Shown here: piece after piece, positions 27,046 to 34,298 of the stretch
Position numbering within the stretch: the first letter of the stretch is position 1
Layout of the letters: each line of letters opens with the position of its first letter
Assembly (NCBI RefSeq): GCF_009877425.1
Contig: NZ_WXEY01000008.1
Location: 62,001 to 126,000 of the forward strand
Direction: 5' to 3'
DNA length: 64,000 nt
Source: Heliomicrobium undosum
GTDB taxonomy: Bacteria > Bacillota > Desulfitobacteriia > Heliobacteriales > Heliobacteriaceae
The notes under the pieces: model-generated
Database searches by the model: none
The model's input: the letters and a program-made list of their open reading frames with translations, nothing else
What the model was told of the DNA's origin: nothing
Position numbers and translations under genes: made by a program

Positions 27046-27190
27046 GCACCGCCTCCTTAAACTGTTGTCGACCACCTCATTAGACTATCGGGCAAAGCAT
27101 AGACAGAACTGAGAAAAAGTTTTCGGCGAAATTAGTTTTTATCTTACCTTCCTTCTGTGAGAGAGGCAACGGATAAATGATAGATCGGAT

Positions 27191-27234
27191 AAATAAAAAG
27201 CCCCTAGAACGCTCCGGGGGAAGCGAACCAGGGG
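27191..27234 (-). terminator. Intrinsic terminator after bioB
   Basis: CCCCT (27201-27205) pairs with AGGGG (27230-27234) around an inner GCTTCCCCCGGAGC-type loop, followed on the minus strand by TTTTTATTT. It lies 45 bases past the bioB stop. Confidence 0.75.
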
Positions 27235-27278
27235 AATTCGACAGCTATGAAGACAAGATCAGGAAGTCATTCTCTGCT

Positions 27279-28259
27279 TCACAGGTTGGTCACATTCAGC
27301 CCTAAATCGTGAAGCATCTGGATATCCTCGGCCACCGTCCGCCCGCTCGTCGTCAGGTAGCTGCCTACGAGGGCGGCGTCAGCGCCGGCCATAAAACAAA
27401 GGGACTGCAGGTTGCGCAGCGCCCCTTCCCGTCCCCCGGCCATGCGGATGCGGGCCGACGGCAGGATCAGCCGGTAGAGGGCGATCGATTTGAGGATCTC
27501 CAGCGGGGCGATGACCGGCTGCGCTTCCATGGGCGTCCCGGCGATGGGATTGAGGATGTTGATCGGCGCCGATTGAATGCCCAGATCGCGGAGTTCAAAA
27601 GCCATATCGATGCGATCATCAATCGTCTCTCCCATGGAAAAGATCCCGCCGGAGCAGACGGCCATGCCGGCAGCCTGGGCGGCCTGGATGGTGGCGATCC
27701 GTTCGTCATAGCTGTGGGTAGTGCAGATCTGCGGGAAGAAGCGGCGCGACGCCTCCAGGTTGTGATGGTACATGGTGACGCCCGCTTCAGCCAGACGGCG
27801 CAGTTGGGCCTCATTCAGGATGCCCAGGGAGGCGCAGAGGCCGAGCTTCGTTTCCCGGCGGAGCCTCTCGTAGATGGCGAGCACCGGCTCCAGTTCGGCG
27901 TCGTCCATCCCCCGCCCGCTGGCGACCAGGGAAAAGCGGTGGGCGCCTTCCGTCTCCATCGTCTTCGCCCGGGCGACGATGGCGTTGGGATCCAGCAGGT
28001 CGTAAGTTTCGACACAGGCCTGGTGGTGGGCCGACTGGGCGCAAAATCGGCAGTCCTCGGAACAGGCCCCCGATTTGGCGTTGACGATGGAACAGAGATC
28101 CACATTTCCGGCGCCGAAATGATCGCGCACACGGCGGGCCAGGTCCATCAACGAGTATATGTCGCTGCCTTCGATTCCGGCGAGCTTGCCGGCTGTCTCC
28201 CGGTCCAGGACCTCGCCGGCAAAAAGGGCGGCTTCCGTTTGTTTGATGATCGATTGCAT
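27279..28259 (-). CDS. bioB: Biotin synthase
   Basis: A 326-residue radical SAM enzyme that inserts sulfur into dethiobiotin. The SAM cluster ligands are C66, C70 and C73 in AKSGACSEDCRFCAQS. The YHHNLEASRRFFPQI and GGIFSMGE motifs are typical of BioB. GGACGAT precedes the ATG. The gene stands alone with its own promoter, BirA operator and terminator; other biotin genes must be elsewhere or absent. Confidence 0.96.
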   Translation of the reverse strand: MQSIIKQTEAALFAGEVLDRETAGKLAGIEGSDIYSLMDLARRVRDHFGAGNVDLCSIVNAKSGACSEDCRFCAQSAHHQACVETYDLLDPNAIVARAKTMETEGAHRFSLVASGRGMDDAELEPVLAIYERLRRETKLGLCASLGILNEAQLRRLAEAGVTMYHHNLEASRRFFPQICTTHSYDERIATIQAAQAAGMAVCSGGIFSMGETIDDRIDMAFELRDLGIQSAPINILNPIAGTPMEAQPVIAPLEILKSIALYRLILPSARIRMAGGREGALRNLQSLCFMAGADAALVGSYLTTSGRTVAEDIQMLHDLGLNVTNL

Positions 28260-28402
28260 GGTGTCATCGTCCTTTCGGTCTCGCTTGTTTTGCTTTGTTT
28301 ACCCGTGCTTAGGCGCTGCGCCTTCCCTGCTGCGAGTTGCCTTCCTGTTTTTCTATTTTTATGACTTTAATGAAGCCCTTCTTGAGTCGCAAGATCGAAC
28401 GA

Positions 28403-28435
28403 TTGTAAACCGATACTATGTAATCCGGTTGACGA
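28403..28435. promoter_or_regulatory. BirA (biotin repressor) operator
   Basis: TTGTAAACC, 15 bases, GGTTGACGA. This matches the BirA consensus (TTGTAAACC-N15-GGTTTACAA) in the first half and at seven of nine positions in the second. It starts 5 bases past the bioB -10 box and covers the predicted start. Confidence 0.85.
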
Positions 28436-28439
28436 ATTG

Positions 28440-28468
28440 ATTATACGCGCCATCCTTATCCCTGTCCA
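28440..28468 (-). promoter_or_regulatory. bioB promoter
   Basis: Minus-strand TGGACA (28463-28468), 17-base spacer, TATAAT (28440-28445), followed directly by the BirA operator. Confidence 0.85.
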
Positions 28469-28579
28469 TAGGGTCCTGCCTCTTCCCTGTTTAATCCGTT
28501 CCTGCTGTTTCTGTTGTTTCTGTTTTTCCTGCCTCCCTCCTTTTCCCCTTCTTGCGTCATGCTTAATTTCTTGTTACCC

Positions 28580-28609
28580 TTGATCTAGACACCGCTTACG
28601 CGTTATACT
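28580..28609 (+). promoter_or_regulatory. Promoter of the lytS-lytR-type pair
   Basis: TTGATC, 18 bases, TATACT, about 35 bases before the ribosome site. Confidence 0.6.
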
Positions 28610-28649
28610 ATCGATTCATTGTTTTTTTCCGCGAAAGGGGGACTCGCCC

Positions 28650-30368
28650 TTGTTGATTCATCATGACATCCTGCTCTTTTTGGCCCAGCGGATGACGATC
28701 GTCATCACCATCTCCTTTTTGCTTTCCCGACACCCGGCCATCCGCCGCTTTTTCGCCAACCGGACGACAACCCGGGAGGATGTGTACCGGCTGATCGTCA
28801 TCTTCGGCGGTCTATCCATCATTGGCACCTATGCGGCGATCCCCATCGACGGCGCCCTGGCCAACTCGCGGGTCATCGGCCCCGTGCTGGCCGGCCTGCT
28901 CGGCGGGCCTCTCGCCGGTTTCGGCGCCGGCCTGATCGGCGGCGTCCACCGCTTTGCCATGGGCGGCTTCACCGCGCTGGCCTGCGCCATCTCCACGATC
29001 ACGGAAGGCCTACTGGCCGGTCTGATCCGACGCTACCACCCGCAAGCCCTAAGCGGCACCGGCGCTATGATCACCGGTCTGATGGCGGAGACGATCCAGA
29101 TGCTGATCATCCTGGCTGTGGCACGGCCCTTCGAAGACGCCGTCCTGCTGGTGAGCCATATCGCCCTGCCCATGATCACCGTCAACGCCGTCGGCATCGC
29201 CGTCTCGGTCATGCTGATCCAGGATATCCGCTCCCAGGAGGAGCAGGCCGGCGCGCTGGAGGCGCAAAAATCGCTGCGCATCGCCAACATCACCCTGCCC
29301 TTGCTCCGCCGCGGCCTCAACGAATCGTCGGCCCTGGCCGTGGCCAACGTCGTCAAAGACATGACCGACCTGGACGCCGTCGCCTTGACCGACCGGGAGA
29401 AGATCCTGGCCCACGTGGGCCTCGGCGCCGACCATCACCTGGCCGGACAGCCCATCCTCACCCGGGCCACCGAGGAGGCCTTGCAGACCGGCGGCCCAGT
29501 CGTCGCTTCTTCCCAGGATGAGATCCACTGCGCCCATCCAGGCTGCAATCTCCACGCCGCCGTCATCGTCCCCCTACTGAGCAAGGACAAGCCCGTGGGC
29601 ACCCTCAAGCTCTACCGGACCAAACAGGTCGGCATCGTCGATGAGGAGTTGGCGAAAGGTCTCGCCCACCTGTTTTCCACCCAACTGGAGATCGCCGAAC
29701 TGGAACGGCAGGCCCGCCTGGCTGCGACGGCCGAGATTCGCGCCCTCCAGGCCCAAATCAACCCGCACTTCCTCTTTAACGCCCTCAACACGGTGGCCTC
29801 CTATGTGCGCACCCACCCGGAAACGGCGCGGAACCTCCTGATCCAGTTGGGCGATTTTTTCCGCAAAAACCTGCGCGAACCCTCCCAATTCGTGTCCCTT
29901 CGCGAAGAGTTGGCTCACATCGAGTCCTATCTCGCCCTCGAACAGGCCCGTTTTGAAGACCGTCTCCAAGTCATCCATGACATCGAAGAGGTTGCCCTCT
30001 CCTGCCCCATCCCTCCCTTGCTCTTGCAGCCGCTCGTCGAAAACGCCTTGCGCCACGGCCTGCTCCCCTTGCGAGAGGGCGGTTCTGTCACCATCCGGGC
30101 GCACCGCCACGCGGACGGTCATGTGGACATCTCCGTCGAGGATGACGGCGTGGGCATGACGCCGGAAAAGGTGGAACAATTGCTGGTACGGAACGGGTCC
30201 GCGCCCTGCGCTGTTTCCGGCGGCATCGGTCTGCGCAACGTTCATGAGCGCCTGCGCAGCATCTATGGTCCCGATTACGGCCTGCGCATCGAATCGAAGC
30301 CCGGCCTGGGCACCATCTGCGCCCTGCGCATCCCCGATAAGGACATCTCCCTGTTGATGGCCAGCTAG
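28650..30368 (+). CDS. LytS/BtsS-type sensor histidine kinase
   Basis: A 572-residue membrane kinase. Residues 1-190 hold the LytS 5TM receptor (GPVLAGLLGGPLAGFGAGLI), residues 215-350 a GAF-like domain with a C-x4-C pair (HCAHPGCN), then the His_kinase domain with NPHFLFNALNT near residue 373, whose His is phosphorylated, and a HATPase. TTG start 7 bases after AAAGGGGGA. The partner regulator follows 21 bases later and a CstA-family transporter after that, the arrangement of pyruvate-responsive BtsS/BtsR-BtsT systems. Pyruvate as the signal is inference. Confidence 0.9.
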   Translation: MLIHHDILLFLAQRMTIVITISFLLSRHPAIRRFFANRTTTREDVYRLIVIFGGLSIIGTYAAIPIDGALANSRVIGPVLAGLLGGPLAGFGAGLIGGVHRFAMGGFTALACAISTITEGLLAGLIRRYHPQALSGTGAMITGLMAETIQMLIILAVARPFEDAVLLVSHIALPMITVNAVGIAVSVMLIQDIRSQEEQAGALEAQKSLRIANITLPLLRRGLNESSALAVANVVKDMTDLDAVALTDREKILAHVGLGADHHLAGQPILTRATEEALQTGGPVVASSQDEIHCAHPGCNLHAAVIVPLLSKDKPVGTLKLYRTKQVGIVDEELAKGLAHLFSTQLEIAELERQARLAATAEIRALQAQINPHFLFNALNTVASYVRTHPETARNLLIQLGDFFRKNLREPSQFVSLREELAHIESYLALEQARFEDRLQVIHDIEEVALSCPIPPLLLQPLVENALRHGLLPLREGGSVTIRAHRHADGHVDISVEDDGVGMTPEKVEQLLVRNGSAPCAVSGGIGLRNVHERLRSIYGPDYGLRIESKPGLGTICALRIPDKDISLLMAS

Positions 30369-30389
30369 ACGGTCAGGAGGGAATAATTG

Positions 30390-31349
30390 ATGATCATTCG
30401 CGCCTTTATCGTCGATGATGAAGCCCCTTCCCGCCGGGAACTGCGCTTTTTATTGGAAAAGCTCCCTGACTGCCGCGTCGTCGGCGAGGCCGACGGCGGA
30501 GAGGAAGCCCTGGAAATCCTGGCAGACCTTCCGGTCGATGTGCTCTTTCTCGACATCCAGATGCATGACCTCGACGGCCTGTCGGTGGCGCGCAAACTCC
30601 TGGAACAGAACCGCCTGCCCCTTGTCGTCTTCGCTACCGCCTTTGATGCCTATGCCCTCAAAGCCTTTGAGGTGCGCGCCCTCGATTATATCCTTAAGCC
30701 CTTTGACCCGGAACGGCTCGAAGCGACGTGGCGGCGCGTCCGGGAACGGCTGGCGCAGCGAACAGGTTTGGAAGAGCACCTGGCAGATTTGAAGGCCTTG
30801 CTGCTCAGCCGGGAGCCGGTCGCCGCCGTCCAGACCAGGCCGGACGAATTGGGAGACGGGTCTCCGGGCGGTTATCGTGGAAAAGCGTCGCCTGAACCCC
30901 CTGGCGGGCTCTCGCCAACATGGATCGAAGAACCGGCTGTCCCTCCGACAGAGCCCGGCGCCAGTAGCGGTTGCGCCGGCAATGGCATCGCCGGCAGCGG
31001 CGTCCATGAGCGCCACCGCGCCTTCGACCGCGTCGCCGCAAACAAGGAGGGCAAACTGCTCCTCGTCGATGTGTCCAAAATCCTCTACGCCACCGTGGAG
31101 GGCCGCAAAGCGCTGATCAAGGTGGACGGCGAACTGCTGGAACTGAACCTGACGCTGCAGGAACTGGAGGATCGCCTTGATCCGGACCGTTTTTGCCGCA
31201 CCCACCGGGCTTTTCTCGTCAACCTGTCAGCGCTCCGGGAGATCGTCCCCTGGTTCAACGGCGCTTACAACCTGATCCTCCATGACAAGAGCGAGGTCCC
31301 TGTGAGTCGCCACTACGCCCGGCAACTGAAAGACTTGCTGGGCCTTTAG
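30390..31349 (+). CDS. LytR/BtsR-type response regulator
   Basis: A 319-residue regulator. The receiver domain covers residues 1-120 with D55 as the phosphoacceptor (VLFLDIQM) and the switch lysine in YILKPFDP. A ~90-residue Gly/Pro/Ser-rich linker follows, longer than usual, then a C-terminal LytTR DNA-binding domain (LEDRLDPDRFCRTHRAFLVN). ATG at 30390, 9 bases after AGGAGG. It probably activates the cstA-like gene downstream. Confidence 0.9.
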   Translation: MIIRAFIVDDEAPSRRELRFLLEKLPDCRVVGEADGGEEALEILADLPVDVLFLDIQMHDLDGLSVARKLLEQNRLPLVVFATAFDAYALKAFEVRALDYILKPFDPERLEATWRRVRERLAQRTGLEEHLADLKALLLSREPVAAVQTRPDELGDGSPGGYRGKASPEPPGGLSPTWIEEPAVPPTEPGASSGCAGNGIAGSGVHERHRAFDRVAANKEGKLLLVDVSKILYATVEGRKALIKVDGELLELNLTLQELEDRLDPDRFCRTHRAFLVNLSALREIVPWFNGAYNLILHDKSEVPVSRHYARQLKDLLGL

Positions 31350-31403
31350 CGGGTCTTCTGGCGGCTCTCTCTGAGGTTCTTTCATCGTTCCTGTGTCTCA
31401 TGC

Positions 31404-31435
31404 AAAAAAGCGTGCATCTGATGCGCGCTTTTTTT
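31404..31435 (+). terminator. Intrinsic terminator after the lytR-type gene
   Basis: AGCG-T-GCATC / GATGC-G-CGCT stem followed by seven T. It insulates the transporter gene, which must have its own promoter. Confidence 0.8.
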
Positions 31436-31539
31436 CCTTTCATGCAGCTTTTCTAGCCATTCGTGATTGCGTTCACTAAACTGATAGGTAACCGGACTTT
31501 ATAGCATTCCAACTACGATTCAAGAAGGAGGAAGGTCTC

Positions 31540-33333
31540 ATGAATGCGCTCACCCTCATCATCGCCACAGCCTGTATCCTCGTGATCGGCTACCGCTTCT
31601 ACGGCGGCTTCGTGGCCTCCAAGGTGCTGGCCATCGATCCCGCCCGCCAGACACCGGCCCACGAACTGAACAACGGTTCCGACTTCGTGCCCATGAACAA
31701 ATGGGTCGCCTTCGGCCACCACTTCGCCGCCATCGCCGCCGCCGGCCCCCTCGTCGGCCCCATCCTGGCGGCCCAGTTCGGCTACCTGCCCGGCGTCCTC
31801 TGGCTGCTCATCGGCGGCGTCCTCGGCGGCGCTGTCCACGACATGGTCGTCCTCTTCGCCTCGGTCCGCCATAAGGGCCGCTCCCTCTCGGAAATCGCCA
31901 AAGAAGAGATCGGCCCCATCGCCGGTTTTGCCGTCGGCCTGGCCATCCTCTTCACGATCACCATTACCATGGCCGGCCTCTCCCTCGTCGTCGTCCACGC
32001 CCTGAAGGGCAACCCATGGGGCACCTTCACCGTCGGCATGACCATCCCCATCGCCATGGTCGTCGGTCTGATCATCAAGGCCCGCCCGGACAAGCTCCGC
32101 GAAGCGACCATCCTCGGCATGGCCCTGATCATTGCCGCAGTCGCCTTCGGTCCCTACATCAAGGGCACCTGGATCGGCAATCTCTTCACCCTCTCGGAAA
32201 TTGGCGTCAAACTGGCCCTGCCCATCTACGCCTTCTTCGCCGCCGCCCTGCCCGTCTGGTTCCTCCTGGCCCCCCGGGACTACCTCTCCTCCTACATGAA
32301 AATCGGCACCATCGGCGCCCTCGCCATGGGGATCATCTTCGTCAACCCGGAACTGCACATGCCCGCCGTCACCCAGTTTATCAACGGCGGCGGCCCCATC
32401 ATCAAAGGCCCCGTCTGGCCCTTTGTCTCCATCACCATCGCTTGCGGCGCCATCTCGGGCTTCCACGCCATGGTCGGCTCCGGCACGACACCCAAGATGA
32501 TCGACAACGAACGGGACATCCAACTGGTCGGTTTCGGCGGCATGCTGATGGAGACCTTCGTCGGCATGATGGCCCTCATCGCCGCCTGTGTGCTCATGCC
32601 TGGCGACTACTTCGCCATCAACTCTGCCCCGGCCGTCTTTGCCAAACTGAACATGCCCATGGTCAACCTGCCGGAACTGTCCGAGATGGTCGGCATGGAC
32701 CTGGCCGGCCGGACTGGCGGCGCCGTCTCCCTGGCCGTCGGCATGGCCTACATCTTCTCCGCCCTCCCCGGCATGAAAGGCCTCATGGCCTACTGGTACA
32801 ACTTCGCCATCCTCTTTGAAGCCGTCTTCATCCTCACCGCCATCGACGCCGGCACCCGCGTCGCCCGCTACATCGTCCAGGACTTCTTCGGCCAGGTCAT
32901 CCCGAAACTGAAAGACAATGACTGGACGCCGGGCGTCATCGGTTCCTCCGTCTTGGTCTGCTTCCTCTGGGGTTACCTGCTCTATGGCGGCGACATCGCC
33001 ACCGTCTGGCCCCTCTTCGGCGTCTCCAACCAACTCCTCGCCTCGCTGGCCCTGGCCATCGGCACCAGCCTGATCCTCCGCCGGACCGGCAAGGTCCTCT
33101 ACGGTCTTGTCACAGCGGTTCCCATGGTCTACCTCTTCAGTTCCGTCATGACCGCCGGCTACTGGACCATCGTCAACCAGTACCTGCCGACCAACAACAT
33201 GCTGAACACGGTCCTCTCTTCCATCATGATGGGCCTCTCCGTCATCGTCATGGGTGACGCTCTGATCAAGTGGTACACCATTATCAAGGAACATCCCAAG
33301 GCGAAAGCGAAAGAAGCGACGAAGTCGGTCTAA
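31540..33333 (+). CDS. CstA/BtsT-family transporter
   Basis: A 597-residue polytopic membrane protein of the carbon-starvation CstA family, with about 16 hydrophobic helices and the family signatures GPLVGPILAAQFGYLPG near residue 70 and FHAMVGSGTTPKM near 310. Family members import pyruvate (BtsT, CstA) or peptides. GAAGGAGG lies 7 bases before the ATG. The G+C-rich third codon positions suggest high expression. The LytS/LytR-type pair just upstream is the probable regulator. No clear -35 box was found in the 100 bases upstream, consistent with an activator-dependent promoter. Confidence 0.93.
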   Translation: MNALTLIIATACILVIGYRFYGGFVASKVLAIDPARQTPAHELNNGSDFVPMNKWVAFGHHFAAIAAAGPLVGPILAAQFGYLPGVLWLLIGGVLGGAVHDMVVLFASVRHKGRSLSEIAKEEIGPIAGFAVGLAILFTITITMAGLSLVVVHALKGNPWGTFTVGMTIPIAMVVGLIIKARPDKLREATILGMALIIAAVAFGPYIKGTWIGNLFTLSEIGVKLALPIYAFFAAALPVWFLLAPRDYLSSYMKIGTIGALAMGIIFVNPELHMPAVTQFINGGGPIIKGPVWPFVSITIACGAISGFHAMVGSGTTPKMIDNERDIQLVGFGGMLMETFVGMMALIAACVLMPGDYFAINSAPAVFAKLNMPMVNLPELSEMVGMDLAGRTGGAVSLAVGMAYIFSALPGMKGLMAYWYNFAILFEAVFILTAIDAGTRVARYIVQDFFGQVIPKLKDNDWTPGVIGSSVLVCFLWGYLLYGGDIATVWPLFGVSNQLLASLALAIGTSLILRRTGKVLYGLVTAVPMVYLFSSVMTAGYWTIVNQYLPTNNMLNTVLSSIMMGLSVIVMGDALIKWYTIIKEHPKAKAKEATKSV

Positions 33334-33355
33334 CAGAAAAATGCGTTGTTTGTTC

Positions 33356-33385
33356 AGGAGACGGTTTATACACCGTCTCCTTTTT
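33356..33385 (+). terminator. Intrinsic terminator after the CstA-family gene
   Basis: GGAGACGG (33357-33364) / CCGTCTCC (33373-33380) perfect 8-bp stem, followed by TTTTT. Confidence 0.9.
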
Positions 33386-33614
33386 CTAACGTCGCTATTT
33401 CCCTAACGCTCAATTCCGATTTCGTCGCGGCGCCATTAATAGTTTCGCTATTTTCACAATCAGCAACGATTTCCATGCAATCGCTGAGCAATCTTTACGC
33501 AGCTTTTTAAAATCAGAAAAATACCCAAAGGTATCTCGCCTTTCGGGCCAAACTGAAGACAAAGGAGACAAAGGCCGCTTTCAGGCTGTACGACCTGGAA
33601 ATGGCTTCTTTATG

Positions 33615-34298
33615 TCACAACAACCGATAACCGATACCGGGTTCCGTAATCAGATGTTGCGGCTGTGATGGGTTCGTCTCAATCTTTTGCCGCAGTTGTC
33701 GGATGTAGACGCGAAGGTAGTGAGTCTCCTGCTCGTATGCTTTTCCCCAGATGTGGCGCAAGATCTGTCGATGGGTAACCACTTTCCCTTGGTTGACAGC
33801 GAGCAGCTTTAGCATTTCATACTCCGTTGGCGTCAGCTTGATTTCTTCCCCATCGACAGCGACCATCCGGCGCGCGAGATCGATCGACAACCCACCTAAT
33901 AGGATTACCGGTTTTTCCTCTTTCCCCATGGTGTTACGGAGGGCAACTCGAATCCTGGCGAGAAGCTCCCCCATGCCAAAAGGTTTGGTCACATAATCGT
34001 CTGCCCCCGCATCGAGTGCAGCGATTTTCTCCCCCTCTTGGTCGCGAGCCGAAACAATGATGATCGGGACGTTCGACCAATCACGCAATTCCGTCACCAC
34101 TCGCAACCCATCGATATCGGGCAACCCCATGTCTAACACGACCAAATCGGGATGTGTCAGCGCAACCTGTTGAATGGCGTCCCGCCCCGTGTCAGCTTCC
34201 ACCACTTCATATTCATGGGCAGACAGACCAACCTTTAACATCTTTCGAATCTGCGATTCATCGTCGACAACAAGTATTCGCTGACCTCTATTCGTCAT
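33615..34298 (-). CDS. kdpE: KdpE response regulator
   Basis: A 227-residue OmpR-family regulator. The receiver carries D56 (VVLDMGLPD) and the switch lysine in YVTKPFGM; the C-terminal half is a winged-helix Trans_reg_C domain ending in ITEPGIGYRLL. It activates the kdp operon when KdpD signals low potassium. The ATG at 34298 lies within the last codons of kdpD, so translation is coupled. Confidence 0.95.
   Translation of the reverse strand: MTNRGQRILVVDDESQIRKMLKVGLSAHEYEVVEADTGRDAIQQVALTHPDLVVLDMGLPDIDGLRVVTELRDWSNVPIIIVSARDQEGEKIAALDAGADDYVTKPFGMGELLARIRVALRNTMGKEEKPVILLGGLSIDLARRMVAVDGEEIKLTPTEYEMLKLLAVNQGKVVTHRQILRHIWGKAYEQETHYLRVYIRQLRQKIETNPSQPQHLITEPGIGYRLL

Larger units (their letters stand above)
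28260..28649. other. 390-base divergent regulatory region between bioB and lytS-like gene
   Basis: It holds the bioB promoter and BirA operator (28403-28468), a long bioB 5' leader (about 170 bases) with no clear structure, and the plus-strand promoter at 28580-28609. A pyrimidine-rich stretch lies at 28480-28555. Confidence 0.6.

Noticed and set aside
31513-33294. A 593-codon open frame opposite the CstA-family gene
   Set aside because: It is extremely Asp/Gly/His-rich, typical of the antisense of a G+C-rich membrane protein gene. The opposite strand encodes a clear CstA family member.
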